Shown: positions 45,995 to 54,726, numbered from the stretch's first letter. The stretch is 60,656 nt of DNA from Candidatus Neomicrothrix sp. UBA2131 (GCA_002329075.1 DCXR01000079.1:1-60656), one strand, 5' to 3'. Numbers and translations: made by a program. The notes: generated by a model from the letters alone, not told the origin.

Positions 45995-47307
45995 GCGGGA
46001 CCCCTGCCTTCACGACCCGTACCCCTTCAGCGATAGCGGGTGTCTGGGCCCTCTTCCTCGCCTTTGCCTTCCTCATGGTCGGGAACGGGCTCCAGCGGAT
46101 ACTCCTGCCCATCCGCGGACAGGCAGAGGGCATCGGTCCGGGCGCCATGGGAATGGTCATGGCCTTCCACTTCGGCGGCTACCTGTTCGGTGCCCGGATC
46201 ATCACGCGCCTGTTGGCAGCCGTCGGGCACATAAGGGTATTCGCCGCCCTCGCCTCCACTGCCTCGGCTGCCGTGCTCGTCAACGCCGTCCTGGTGAACT
46301 CGGTGACCTGGTCCCTGGCCTACTTCGTCGGGGGATTCTGCAACGCCGGCGTGTTGGTGGTGCTTGAGAGCTGGCTCAACGACCGTGCCTCCAACCAGAC
46401 ACGCGGCAGGATCCTGGGCTTCTACATGATGGTGATGATGGGTGGCACGGCCGGTGGGCAGCTCCTCGTCAACGTCGGTGCCCCGGAGGGATTCGAGCTC
46501 TTCGTGCTCTCCTCGGTGCTCATCTCGTTGGCTGTCATCCCGGTGACCCTTTCTGCCTCTTCGGCTCCACCGGTCACCACCGCCGAGCCGATGCCGATAC
46601 GGGAGCTCTACCGGATGGTGCCGTCCGCAATCGTCGGGCTCTTCTTCTGTTCCTTCGTGCAGTCGGCCGCCACCAGCATGGGAGCTGTATTCGGCACCGA
46701 GTCGGGTATGGCCACATCGAAGGTGGCGACGTTCACCGCCGTCTCCGTAATCGGGGCCGTCGTGCTCCAGATACCTCTCGGCGGCCTGTCCGACCGCTAT
46801 CCACGCAGGGCCGTGATCATTGTGGTCGCCACGATCTCCTGCGGCCTGGCGTTGGCCGGAACCTGGATCCCGACCTCCGGCTCGCTGATCCTGCTGCTCA
46901 ACTTCGCCTTCGGCGCTTTCGTGTTCCCGCTGTACGGCCAGTTCGTGGCCCTCGCCAATGACTGGGTCCCGCCCGAGAAGCACATGGCCGCTGCCTCCGG
47001 GATCATCATGGTGAGCAGCGCCGGAGCCGTGCTGTCCCCCGTGGTCCTCGCCTTCTCCATGGAGACCTTCGGGCCGCACGCCTACTACGGGGCCCTGGCA
47101 GCCGTCCTCGCCCTGATGGTCTGCTACCTCCTGTACCGGATCCGTGTCCAGGAAGCGATCCCCGTCGAGCGCCAGTCCACGTTCCAGCCGATCCTCGCAC
47201 GTTCCGGTGAGATGGCCCACTCCGTCGGTCGCTGGGTGCGCTCCCCCCTCCAGGAGTGGCTGGCACACCATGGGCGGCGCCACGTCGAGGGCGGCGACGG
47301 CCCCTGA
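45991..47307 (+). CDS. MFS transporter (YcaD-like)
   Basis: A 438-residue carrier with about twelve helices. LESWLNDRASNQTRGRILG and QIPLGGLSDRYPRRAV are landmarks of the YcaD/sugar-phosphate-like MFS branch. The likely start is TTG 45991, overlapping the thioesterase stop (TTGA); the next ATG falls inside the first helix, so a non-ATG start is needed. Co-transcribed with the thioesterase, it may import the methylated-amine substrate or export a product; this is a guess from position. Confidence 0.8.
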   Translation: MSGTPAFTTRTPSAIAGVWALFLAFAFLMVGNGLQRILLPIRGQAEGIGPGAMGMVMAFHFGGYLFGARIITRLLAAVGHIRVFAALASTASAAVLVNAVLVNSVTWSLAYFVGGFCNAGVLVVLESWLNDRASNQTRGRILGFYMMVMMGGTAGGQLLVNVGAPEGFELFVLSSVLISLAVIPVTLSASSAPPVTTAEPMPIRELYRMVPSAIVGLFFCSFVQSAATSMGAVFGTESGMATSKVATFTAVSVIGAVVLQIPLGGLSDRYPRRAVIIVVATISCGLALAGTWIPTSGSLILLLNFAFGAFVFPLYGQFVALANDWVPPEKHMAAASGIIMVSSAGAVLSPVVLAFSMETFGPHAYYGALAAVLALMVCYLLYRIRVQEAIPVERQSTFQPILARSGEMAHSVGRWVRSPLQEWLAHHGRRHVEGGDGP

Positions 47308-47332
47308 GCCGCAGGTGTCTCCTCGCCCGCCC

Positions 47333-47338
47333 TAGGGT
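47333..47338 (+). promoter_or_regulatory. Possible -10 hexamer TAGGGT, hydrolase gene
   Basis: TAGGGT about 30 nt before the ATG at 47369; no good -35. The leader contains GAAAGGA. Confidence 0.4.
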
Positions 47339-47368
47339 CGACATCCCGACTCCCGAAAGGACCCCGGC

Positions 47369-48169
47369 ATGCCCTTCGCCAATGTCAACGGCCAATCCAT
47401 CCACTTCGTCGACCATCAGGCCGGCTCGGGTGGCAACGAGCCCGCCATCATCCTCAGCCATGGCTTTTCGATGGGCCACGAGATGTGGGCGCCGCAACTC
47501 GCTCCCCTCACCGATGTCGGATGGCGGGTCATCACCTACGACGAGCGCGGCTGGGGCCAGACCACCTACACCGAACCGTTCACCTACTGGGACCTGGCCG
47601 ATGACGTTCTCGCCCTCATGGACCACCTCGGGCTCGACACTGCAGTGTTGGGCGGAATGTCCCAGGGCGGCTTCCTGACCCTGCGGGCGGCCCTCACATC
47701 GCCTGAGCGCGTCAGGGCGATGTTCCTGGTCGACACCGAACCGAACGACCTTCCCGAGGACGAGCGGGTCCAGTTCCAGGCACTCTTCGACGCCGCCCTC
47801 GCCATGGGGCTGGCCGGGGAGGTGGGCGACATGCTCCAGGCGGTGCTCTTCGCTCCCGGCTACGACGGGGCCGCCATCTGGCGTGCCAAGTGGAACGCCA
47901 GGCCCGTCGCCGCCTGGGCGGCCGCCAAGGAGTGCCTCTTCGAACGGGATTCGGTGGCCGAACGGCTCGCCGAGATCACCTGTCCCGCCCTCGTGGTCCA
48001 CGGGGATGTCGATGCCGCCATCCCCTTGGACCGGGGTCGGGAGATGGCCGACGCACTCGGTGGGCCTGTCACCTTCATCGAGGTTGCCGGTGCCGGCCAC
48101 TCGGCGAACCTCGAGGACCCGGCAACCGTGAACGCTGCTCTACTCGGGTTCCTGGCCGCCCTGGGTTGA
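47369..48169 (+). CDS. Alpha/beta hydrolase
   Basis: A 266-residue alpha/beta-hydrolase: ILSHGFSMGHEMW (oxyanion), YDERGWGQT, nucleophile elbow GGMSQGGF (Ser), acid in HGDVDAAIPLD and His in GAGHSANLEDP. Similar to haloperoxidase/enol-lactonase-type hydrolases; substrate unknown. Shine-Dalgarno GAAAGGA, 7 nt. Convergent with the YciI-like gene, 5 nt apart. Confidence 0.85.
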   Translation: MPFANVNGQSIHFVDHQAGSGGNEPAIILSHGFSMGHEMWAPQLAPLTDVGWRVITYDERGWGQTTYTEPFTYWDLADDVLALMDHLGLDTAVLGGMSQGGFLTLRAALTSPERVRAMFLVDTEPNDLPEDERVQFQALFDAALAMGLAGEVGDMLQAVLFAPGYDGAAIWRAKWNARPVAAWAAAKECLFERDSVAERLAEITCPALVVHGDVDAAIPLDRGREMADALGGPVTFIEVAGAGHSANLEDPATVNAALLGFLAALG

Positions 48170-48174
48170 GCCGG

Positions 48175-48453
48175 TCAGCCGTCCGGGCCGATCAGGGGGC
48201 GGAGGCCCCGAATCTCGACCCTTTCGAACAGCCCTGCGACCGCATACGGGTCAGCGGCGGCGTAGGCCTCGGCTGCGGCAAGGTCCTCGGCCTCGAGGAC
48301 GACCAGCGAGCCGCACATGTCGCCCTCCCCATCCAGGAGGGGTCCCCCAAGGGCGACGTCGAAGCCCGCTACATATTCGCGGTGGGCGGGGCGGGTCTCC
48401 GCGCGGAGGTCGCCGGCGTCGGGTCGGTCGAGGGCATGTATGACGAAGAGCAT
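48175..48453 (-). CDS. YciI-like protein
   Basis: A 92-residue YCII-fold (ferredoxin-like) protein: FVIHALDRPDAGDLR, RPAHREYV with the conserved His, and VVLEAEDLAAAEAYAAADPYAVAGLFE with the conserved DP. Members are small enzymes or accessory dimers with varied or unknown roles. It lies 20 nt after the Ddn-like gene on the same strand. Confidence 0.8.
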   Translation of the reverse strand: MLFVIHALDRPDAGDLRAETRPAHREYVAGFDVALGGPLLDGEGDMCGSLVVLEAEDLAAAEAYAAADPYAVAGLFERVEIRGLRPLIGPDG

Positions 48454-48473
48454 GATGCGACTCGAGGAGCGGA

Positions 48474-48983
48474 TCAGGCTTCGAGTTGCTCGGATTCAGG
48501 AAGGCGGACCAGCGGGATGGTCCGCTCGGTCTTCGCCTGGTAGTCGGCGTAGAACGCCCGATCTGCGGTCATCAGCCCCCATAGTTCGGCGTGTTCCGAA
48601 CCCTCGAGCAGTTGGTGCCTTGACCAGAAGAGCCCATGCTGGGTACGGACCTTCACCCCGGGGTTGGCCTCACGGTCTCGCAGGTTCAGCACCCAGGCAG
48701 GATCCTTGGCCGCTCCGGCGAAGGAGCCGACGACAACACGGTCGCCGCCGGGGTCGCGCCAGAAGGGAAGCGCCACACGGTGGATGTTTCCGCTGCGTCG
48801 GCCGACCGTGTACAGCATCACGTTGTGCATGCCTCCACTCACCCAGATGGCAGGATCGGTGCTCGCCTCCATCGCTTCGACATGCGCCTTGGTGATCTCG
48901 ATGATCTGCTCGGGGGTGGGGGTCTCCCACTCCATGACGACGTGCTGGTCGGTGGACTCGCCGGGAGGGAGGTCGTTGCTCAT
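48474..48983 (-). CDS. Deazaflavin (F420)-dependent nitroreductase-fold protein (Ddn-like)
   Basis: A 169-residue split-barrel protein of the Ddn/DUF385 family: MLYTVGRRSGNIHRVALPF, then VGSFAGAAKDPAWVLNL and ANPGVKVRT, which bind the deazaflavin. Members are F420-dependent quinone or nitro-compound reductases in actinobacteria. No F420 synthesis gene is in the window. ATG 48983 follows TACCGT by 6 nt. Confidence 0.85.
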   Translation of the reverse strand: MSNDLPPGESTDQHVVMEWETPTPEQIIEITKAHVEAMEASTDPAIWVSGGMHNVMLYTVGRRSGNIHRVALPFWRDPGGDRVVVGSFAGAAKDPAWVLNLRDREANPGVKVRTQHGLFWSRHQLLEGSEHAELWGLMTADRAFYADYQAKTERTIPLVRLPESEQLEA

Positions 48984-48989
48984 GCCTGC

Positions 48990-48995
48990 ACGGTA
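48990..48995 (-). promoter_or_regulatory. -10 hexamer TACCGT, leaderless Ddn-like gene
   Basis: TACCGT on the minus strand, 6 nt before the ATG at 48983; no Shine-Dalgarno. Confidence 0.5.
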
Positions 48996-49021
48996 GTCGG
49001 GGATCCTCTCCGGTTCGCAGC

Positions 49022-49042
49022 CCGGAGAATCCCCGACTCCGG
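49022..49042. repeat. Inverted repeat CCGGAG-N9-CTCCGG
   Basis: A perfect 6-bp inverted repeat in the spacer between the divergent Ddn-like and small membrane-protein genes; a possible shared operator, but short. Confidence 0.3.
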
Positions 49043-49065
49043 TCGCTATCCGAAGCGGGTCGTGG

Positions 49066-49071
49066 CAGGCT
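49066..49071 (+). promoter_or_regulatory. Possible -10 hexamer CAGGCT
   Basis: CAGGCT, 8 nt before the ATG at 49080; off consensus at the first base. Confidence 0.3.
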
Positions 49072-49079
49072 GTGCCCGC

Positions 49080-49433
49080 ATGAGCGACGCCCTCACCACC
49101 TCCGAAGCCGGCGCAGGGGCCGACGACCGTCCCTTCGACTCCGACCTTGCTACCCGCAGGTTCAGCCGCTCGATGGTGATCTCCGGCATCCGCTGCATGC
49201 TCACGTATGTCGTCTTTCCCTGGCTGTTGCCGGCGCTCGGCTGGGCCAGCGGGGTCGGCCCCCTGATCGGCCTGCCGATAGGACTCCTGGCCATCGGCTT
49301 CAACGTCGACAGCATCCGCCGCTTCCGCTCATCCGATCGCAGGATGCGGCTACCGGTGATGGCGATCAACGCCGGGGTGATCATCCTGTTGTCGGTACTC
49401 GTCGTCGGCGACGTCGCCGACCTGTTCGGCTGA
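49080..49433 (+). CDS. Small membrane protein, unknown function
   Basis: A 117-residue protein with an acidic N-terminal 30 residues and three hydrophobic segments (about 40-55, 60-75, 95-115). The loop VDSIRRFRSSDRRMR between the second and third is basic. I do not recognise the family. ATG 49080 is chosen by a -10-like hexamer upstream; no Shine-Dalgarno. It lies 11 nt before the ybaN-like gene and probably shares its message. Confidence 0.65.
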   Translation: MSDALTTSEAGAGADDRPFDSDLATRRFSRSMVISGIRCMLTYVVFPWLLPALGWASGVGPLIGLPIGLLAIGFNVDSIRRFRSSDRRMRLPVMAINAGVIILLSVLVVGDVADLFG

Positions 49434-49444
49434 TCCCGCCCGCC

Positions 49445-49879
49445 GTGGTCGCCGCTGTGGACGATCGGCAGCCATCTCCCCGGATCGCCCGAGGCCCGGC
49501 CCGTTGGCTCTGGTTCCTCCTCGGCCTCCTCTCCCTGGCGCTGGGTGGCCTGGGGGTGATCGTCCCCGGCCTCCCCACGACGATCTTCCTGATCATCGCC
49601 GCCGCTTGCTTCGCCCGCTCGTATCCGAGGCTGGAGCGGTGGATCCTGGACCTGCCGAAGGTCGGACCCACCATCCGCGACTATCGGGCAGGTCTCGGGA
49701 TGCCCCGACGGGCCAAGGTGTGGGCCATCTCGATGATCGTCGCCGCATGTGGGCTGAGTGCCGGCCTGTTGATCGAACCTGCCGGCATCCGGGTGCTTGT
49801 CGCCGCGGTGGGCCTGGTCGGGGTCTGGTTCGTGGGATGGCGGGTCCCGACCCGCGAACGGGTGCTCGGCAACGGCTAG
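49445..49879 (+). CDS. YbaN family (DUF454) membrane protein
   Basis: A 144-residue DUF454 protein: LGLLSLALGGLGVIVPGLPTT, split here as LGGLGVIVPGLPTTIF, then ACFARSYPRLERWIL and YRAGLGMPRRAK, the family landmarks, with three to four helices. Function unknown. Its GTG start is uncertain (49445 or 49457). Its TAG and the convergent sulfatase stop share the palindrome CTAG. Confidence 0.82.
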   Translation: MVAAVDDRQPSPRIARGPARWLWFLLGLLSLALGGLGVIVPGLPTTIFLIIAAACFARSYPRLERWILDLPKVGPTIRDYRAGLGMPRRAKVWAISMIVAACGLSAGLLIEPAGIRVLVAAVGLVGVWFVGWRVPTRERVLGNG

Positions 49880-52173
49880 TCCGTCAGGAAGGCCGCCTCG
49901 ACCTCGAAGGCGGCTTCCTCGTCAGGGTGAAATGACCGGGTGGTCCTGATCGTGGCGAGGGAGAGCGTGCCGGTGAAGGCAAAGGGAGCCTCGTAGGCGG
50001 TGCTGATCCCCGTCGGGTTCCGACCCAGGTCCATGCCGACCGGTGAGATCATCGTGGGGATCAGTGGAATGTCCGCCTCGGCGGCCGGTACGCCGTCGAC
50101 GAGAAGCCATGCACGTCCCGGGCCCCGTCGTACCCGCTGCTGCTGCACCTCGAGGATGCTGCGGCCTGCTGGAACGCTGCCTTCCGACCGGAGAACCGTG
50201 TGGGTCGTGAAGGCGTTGTGGTCGTACACCAGGTGCCCTTCCGGATCCACGTAGACGACGAGGCCGTTGTTGAAGGTTCCGAAGGCCAGGAGGACGCCGG
50301 CCTCGTCCCCCCGCGGGCGGTCCACCTCGAAGCGCATCACCCAGTTGCGCGACCCCAGCGGCGGCGCGGCCTCGGGCGGCATGCGCGGCACCGGCGGGTG
50401 GTAGGTGAACAGGTCGCGGTGTGCCGGGGTACCCGGGGTCCCATGGCCGGCGAACAGGTTGCCGGTGCGGTCCATGATCGGTAGCACCCCGTAGCGCTCG
50501 GCCTCCGACCAGAACAGGTCGATCATCCGTCCGAGCCTCTCCGGTTCGCTGGCCGCAAGGTCATGGCACTCGGAGAAGTCCGAGTCGAGGTGGAACAACT
50601 CCCAGTTGTCCTCGTTGAGGCCTCCTTCGAAGGCGTGGAGGGGATCGTGCTCGTGCATCGAGACGGCCTTCCAGCCATCGGCCCAGATCGCCCTGTTTCC
50701 CTGCATCTCGAAGTACTGCGCAGCCTTTCGGGTCGGCACCTCGGCAGCGTCGACTGCCTCGGCACCGAAGGTGTAGGCGAGGCTCGTGCCCTCGACAGGC
50801 TGCTGCTCGACGCCCTTCAGCATTTCCGGAGCATCGATCCCGAGGATCTCGAGGATGGTCGGTGCCAGGTCGATCACGTGGTGGAACTGTGACCGGACCT
50901 GACCGTCGACGGATGGGTCGATGCCGCCCGGCCAGGACACGATCAGGGGGTCGCGGACGCCGCCGGAGTGGGTGTGGGACTTGTACCACCGGCCGGGGCT
51001 GTTGCCGACCTGGGCCCAACCACGGGGGTAGTTCGTGTTGCTCCGCCAGGTGCCGATGTCGTCGATCCGCTCGACCATCTCGTCGAGCGGTTGGGGAATC
51101 CCGTTGAAGAAGCGGAAGGTGTCCGTGATGCCGGTCTCGAAGCCCTCCCGGGATGCGCCATTGTCGCTGAGTGCCATCACGAGGGTGTCCTCGGAGAGGC
51201 CCAGGTCCTCGAGGGCGTCGAGGAGGCGGCCGACCTGTGCATCGGTGTGGTCGAGCATGGCTGCGAAGGCCTCCTGGAGACGGCAGGCAACCCGTTGTTC
51301 GTCGTCGCTGAGGTCGTCCCATGGGCGCACTCCGGGGTTGCGGGGGGCCAGTTCGGTTTCCGGTGGGATCATCCCCATCTCGAGTTGCCGCTCATAGACC
51401 TGTTGCCGGCAGACGTCCCAGCCCTCGTCGAACCGGCCCCGCCACTTGGCCAGGTAGTCGTCGGGAGCCTGGTGGGGGGCGTGCGTTGCGCCGAACGCCA
51501 GGTACAGGAAGAAGGGACGCTCTGGTACGAGCGACTCCTGGGTGCGGATCATGCCGATGGCCTGGTCGAGCAGGTCCTCGCTGACGTGGTAGCCCTCGGC
51601 GGGGGTACGGGGCACGGGGGTTGGCCGGTTGTCCTCGGAGAGTTCCGGATGGAACTGGTCGGTCTCGCCCTGCATGAACCCGTAGAACCGGTCGAAGCCG
51701 CGTTGGAGTGGCCAGTCTGTGAAGGGACCGGCTGCCGAGGCCTCCCGCATCGGGGTGAGGTGCCACTTGCCCACCGCGAACGTGGCGAAGCCCTCCCCGT
51801 GGAGAATCTCTGCGAGGGTCCCGGCGCTGTGGGAGATTCGGCCACGCATGTTCGGGTAGCCGGTGTCGAAATTGGCGAGGGCCCGCATGCCCACCGAGTG
51901 GTGGTTGCGTCCGGTCAGCAGACACGCCCGGGTCGGCGAGCAGAGGGCCGTGGTGTGGAAGTTGTTGTAACGCAGTCCCCGTGCCGCCAGGCGGTCGAAG
52001 TTGGGCGTGTCGACCAGGCCTCCATAGCAACTCAGGTGACCGAAGCCCGTGTCGTCGAGGAGGATCACCACGAGGTTGGGGGTGCTCTCCGGTGGCAGGA
52101 CCGGGTCGGGCCACCAGGGCTCCGACTCGCTGGTCGTCCGACCGATGACGCCCTGGAAGTCGTCGTTCCCCAT
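49876..52173 (-). CDS. Type I (formylglycine) arylsulfatase
   Basis: A 765-residue sulfatase. The active-site motif is ALCSPTRACLLTGR with Cys78, to be oxidised to formylglycine; metal ligands are in LLDDTGFGHLSCYGG and ALSDNGAS, and FAVGKWHL and HAPHQAP complete the site. No signal peptide is visible, so it may act in the cytoplasm on imported sulfate esters. Beyond about residue 590 there is a beta-rich C-terminal domain (RNWVMRFEVDRP onwards) found in large arylsulfatases. A formylglycine-generating enzyme must be elsewhere. Shine-Dalgarno GAGGGGG, 9 nt. Confidence 0.92.
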   Translation of the reverse strand: MGNDDFQGVIGRTTSESEPWWPDPVLPPESTPNLVVILLDDTGFGHLSCYGGLVDTPNFDRLAARGLRYNNFHTTALCSPTRACLLTGRNHHSVGMRALANFDTGYPNMRGRISHSAGTLAEILHGEGFATFAVGKWHLTPMREASAAGPFTDWPLQRGFDRFYGFMQGETDQFHPELSEDNRPTPVPRTPAEGYHVSEDLLDQAIGMIRTQESLVPERPFFLYLAFGATHAPHQAPDDYLAKWRGRFDEGWDVCRQQVYERQLEMGMIPPETELAPRNPGVRPWDDLSDDEQRVACRLQEAFAAMLDHTDAQVGRLLDALEDLGLSEDTLVMALSDNGASREGFETGITDTFRFFNGIPQPLDEMVERIDDIGTWRSNTNYPRGWAQVGNSPGRWYKSHTHSGGVRDPLIVSWPGGIDPSVDGQVRSQFHHVIDLAPTILEILGIDAPEMLKGVEQQPVEGTSLAYTFGAEAVDAAEVPTRKAAQYFEMQGNRAIWADGWKAVSMHEHDPLHAFEGGLNEDNWELFHLDSDFSECHDLAASEPERLGRMIDLFWSEAERYGVLPIMDRTGNLFAGHGTPGTPAHRDLFTYHPPVPRMPPEAAPPLGSRNWVMRFEVDRPRGDEAGVLLAFGTFNNGLVVYVDPEGHLVYDHNAFTTHTVLRSEGSVPAGRSILEVQQQRVRRGPGRAWLLVDGVPAAEADIPLIPTMISPVGMDLGRNPTGISTAYEAPFAFTGTLSLATIRTTRSFHPDEEAAFEVEAAFLTD

Positions 52174-52186
52174 GCCTGTGGCCCCC

Positions 52187-52381
52187 TCAGTTCGTCGGCA
52201 CGGGCGATACGGCGAGGCGGTCGATCGTCGGCCGGAAGGCCGCCCGTTCCCGTCGGGCAGGGCCGGGGTCCGTGTATGTGTGGGAGGGATTGCGTCGGAA
52301 GCCTCCGGCGTCCACGTTGATGCCGCTGTCGAGGCGTGCCGGCATCGTCATGATCTGTGCGACCTGTTCGGCGTGCTGCAT
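52187..52381 (-). CDS. Small protein of 64 residues, unknown
   Basis: An ATG at 52381 opens 64 codons ending 13 nt before the sulfatase start. It is backed by a promoter (TAGCGT, with GTGACG 17 bp upstream) and GGGAGGA just before the ATG. The sequence (TMPARLDSGINVDAGG, NPSHTYTDPGPARRER) is hydrophilic with no recognised domain. It may be a leader or partner of the sulfatase. Confidence 0.5.
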   Translation of the reverse strand: MQHAEQVAQIMTMPARLDSGINVDAGGFRRNPSHTYTDPGPARRERAAFRPTIDRLAVSPVPTN

Positions 52382-52403
52382 GTTCCTCCCGTCCTCCGGC
52401 CCC

Positions 52404-52432
52404 ACGCTAGATAAGTGGGAGAACGCCGTCAC
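52404..52432 (-). promoter_or_regulatory. Promoter GTGACG - 17 bp - TAGCGT, sulfatase unit
   Basis: On the minus strand, -35 GTGACG (52427-52432; four of six consensus) and -10 TAGCGT (52404-52409) with 17-bp spacing. It would drive the 64-residue gene and the sulfatase. Confidence 0.5.
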
Positions 52433-52465
52433 ATTCGGCGGGGCGGCCCACATCGCCGGGGACCA

Positions 52466-53941
52466 TCAGCGCATCACGAACGGGTTTGCCATCGGCTCCT
52501 GGGAGGTGTTGACCCAGACGGCCTTGCTGCGGGTGAACTCCTGGATCACGTCGAGCCCGGCCTCGCGCCCGTAGCCGCTCTGGCCGAATCCCCCGAAGGG
52601 CGAGATCGGCGAGATGGCCCGGTAGGTGTTGACCCACACGATCCCGGAGTGGATCGCCTTCGCAACCCGGTGGGCGCGTGCCCCGTCCCGGGTGAAGACC
52701 CCCGACCCGAGGCCGAACTCGGTGTCGTTGGCCAGGGCGATGCCCTCTTCCTCGGTCTCGAACTCCAGCACCGACATGACGGGGCCGAACAACTCGACCC
52801 GGGTGCTCCGGATGCTCTGGTCCGGGCAGGCCAGCAGCGTCGGTTCGAAGTACCAGCCCGCGTCGAACCCCTCCGGCCGCCCTCCGCCCGTGTGCAGGGT
52901 CGCTCCCTGGGCCACAGACTCTGCGACGACGGCCTCGCACCGGTCGCGTTGGGCCTTCGTCGCAAGGGGGCCCATCTGTGTCTCGGCGTCGAGGGGATCG
53001 CCGATTCGGACCGCCTCGGCCCGCCTCACCACCTCGTCGATGAAGTCGTCGTGCATCCCCGACTGCACGAATACCCGGGACCCCGCCACGCAACTCTGGC
53101 CGCTGGCGCCGAAGTTGCCGGCCACGGCACCGTTGACGGCACTTTCGAAGTCGGCGTCGTCGAAGATGAGGATCGGGGACTTGCCCCCGAGTTCCAGAGA
53201 CAGGTGGGCGAAGTTGTTGGCCGTGTTGGCGACCACGTGGCGTGCGGCCTCGACGCCTCCCGTGAACGACACGCGGCTGACCAGTGGGTGGCTGGTGAGC
53301 GCCCTTCCGCACGGTTCACCGAAGCCGGTGATGAGGTTGAACACGCCCGGTGGGAACCCGGCCTCGTCGACGAGTCGGGCGAATTCGAGGACCGGCGCCG
53401 GGGCCTCCTCCGAGGACTTGATGACCACCGTGTTGCCCGCCGCCAGGGCCGGAGCGGCCTTGGTGGCGGTGAGGAGCATCTCGGCGTTCCAGGGGACCAC
53501 GCCGGCGACCACCCCGATGGGTTCCCTCAACGTGTAGACGTGCATGTCGGGCTTGTCCATGGGCAGCGTGGCGCCCTGGATCTTGTCGGCGAGTCCCCCG
53601 TAGTAGCGGTAGTACTCAGCGACGTAGGCCGACTGCCCGCGGGTCTCGACGGCCAACTTCCCGCTGTCGGTGGTCTCGACCGAGCCCAGCACCTCGGAGT
53701 GCTCCTCCATCAGGTCGGCCAGGCGGAAGAGCGCCCTGCCCCGTTGTGTCGCCGTCATCGTCGCCCACTCGCCATTGTGCAGGGCCCGCCGGGCGGCCTG
53801 GACCGCACGGTCCACGTCGTCCTCCGTGGCGGCGGGGGCGGTCGCCCAGGCGAGGCCGGTCGCGGGGTTGACCGACTCGAAGCGGCCGCCGTCGGATGCC
53901 TCGCAGAACTCGCCATCGATGTACATGAGGTAGTCGTTCAC
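52466..53941 (-). CDS. Aldehyde dehydrogenase, NAD(P)-dependent
   Basis: A 491-residue ALDH of normal length: VVPWNAEML cofactor region, SFTGGVEA, general base Glu250 in LELGGKSP, catalytic Cys284 in GQSCVAGSR, and the C-terminal PFGGFGQSGYGREAG. It oxidises an aldehyde to the acid; residues around the Cys resemble betaine- and hydroxymuconic-aldehyde-type enzymes, but specificity is open. The GTG start overlaps the hydrolase stop by 4 nt (GTGA). Confidence 0.92.
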   Translation of the reverse strand: MNDYLMYIDGEFCEASDGGRFESVNPATGLAWATAPAATEDDVDRAVQAARRALHNGEWATMTATQRGRALFRLADLMEEHSEVLGSVETTDSGKLAVETRGQSAYVAEYYRYYGGLADKIQGATLPMDKPDMHVYTLREPIGVVAGVVPWNAEMLLTATKAAPALAAGNTVVIKSSEEAPAPVLEFARLVDEAGFPPGVFNLITGFGEPCGRALTSHPLVSRVSFTGGVEAARHVVANTANNFAHLSLELGGKSPILIFDDADFESAVNGAVAGNFGASGQSCVAGSRVFVQSGMHDDFIDEVVRRAEAVRIGDPLDAETQMGPLATKAQRDRCEAVVAESVAQGATLHTGGGRPEGFDAGWYFEPTLLACPDQSIRSTRVELFGPVMSVLEFETEEEGIALANDTEFGLGSGVFTRDGARAHRVAKAIHSGIVWVNTYRAISPISPFGGFGQSGYGREAGLDVIQEFTRSKAVWVNTSQEPMANPFVMR

Positions 53942-54726
53942 GCGGGGTGCTCCTGGTCGAGGAAGTCGAGGAATGGCCGAAGGAAGGCGCCGGGTGCCTC
54001 GATCGGTGGCAGGTGGTGGAGTCCGGCCAGGACCACAGCCTGCCCGTGCGGGACAGCCTCCGCCAAGGCATGGCTCATCGCCGGGGTGGATCCCGGGTCG
54101 AGTTCACCGGTCATGGCGAGTGTCGGGGCGGTGACGTTCGCTGCTCCTTCGGGCATCAGGGGGTCGCCCTCGACGAACACCCGGTAGGCCTTGAGGTAGG
54201 CGGCAAGGTCGTTTCCCTGGATGTGCTCCCGGACGACTGCGGTGTCTCGGGGGTGCGTCGCCTGCCAGTCGGCGCTGAACCAACGGTCGATGGCGAGGTC
54301 GGCGACCGCTCCCATACCGTCTGCGGCCGCCATGGCGAGGCGTTCACGTGAGCCCGCTACCTGTTCCGGGGTGCGGCAGAACACGGTGTTCAGGAGGGCG
54401 ACGCGCCGAAAAGCGGACGGGTGGCGGGCGGCTGCCGCCAACGAGATCATCCCGCCCATGGAGAGCCCCGCTATGTCCGGTGGCCCGAGTCCCACGGTGT
54501 CGACCACCTCGAGCAGTTGTACGAGGAAGTCCGCGATCGAGCGTTCGCCCGGCGGATCGGCGGAATGGCCATGGCCGAGCAGGTCGTAGCGGACCACCTT
54601 TCTGTCGGCTGCCAGGGCATCGACGACCCCGTCCCACATGGTCAGGTCCAGTCCGACACCGTGGAGCAGTACCAGCGGTGCTGCCGAGCCCCCACCCTCC
54701 ACCCGGAGGTGGGTGTCAGAGATCAT
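53938..54726 (-). CDS. Alpha/beta hydrolase (enol-lactonase-like)
   Basis: A 262-residue alpha/beta-hydrolase: LVLLHGVGLDLTMW, YDLLGHGHS, elbow GLSMGGM (Ser), acid in TGELDPGS and His in LHHLPPIEAP. Close in layout to 3-oxoadipate enol-lactonase (PcaD), though no protocatechuate genes are near. ATG 54726 overlaps the stop of the upstream 91-codon fragment; GTG 54729 is an equal alternative. Coupled to the aldehyde dehydrogenase. Confidence 0.84.
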   Translation of the reverse strand: MISDTHLRVEGGGSAAPLVLLHGVGLDLTMWDGVVDALAADRKVVRYDLLGHGHSADPPGERSIADFLVQLLEVVDTVGLGPPDIAGLSMGGMISLAAAARHPSAFRRVALLNTVFCRTPEQVAGSRERLAMAAADGMGAVADLAIDRWFSADWQATHPRDTAVVREHIQGNDLAAYLKAYRVFVEGDPLMPEGAANVTAPTLAMTGELDPGSTPAMSHALAEAVPHGQAVVLAGLHHLPPIEAPGAFLRPFLDFLDQEHPA

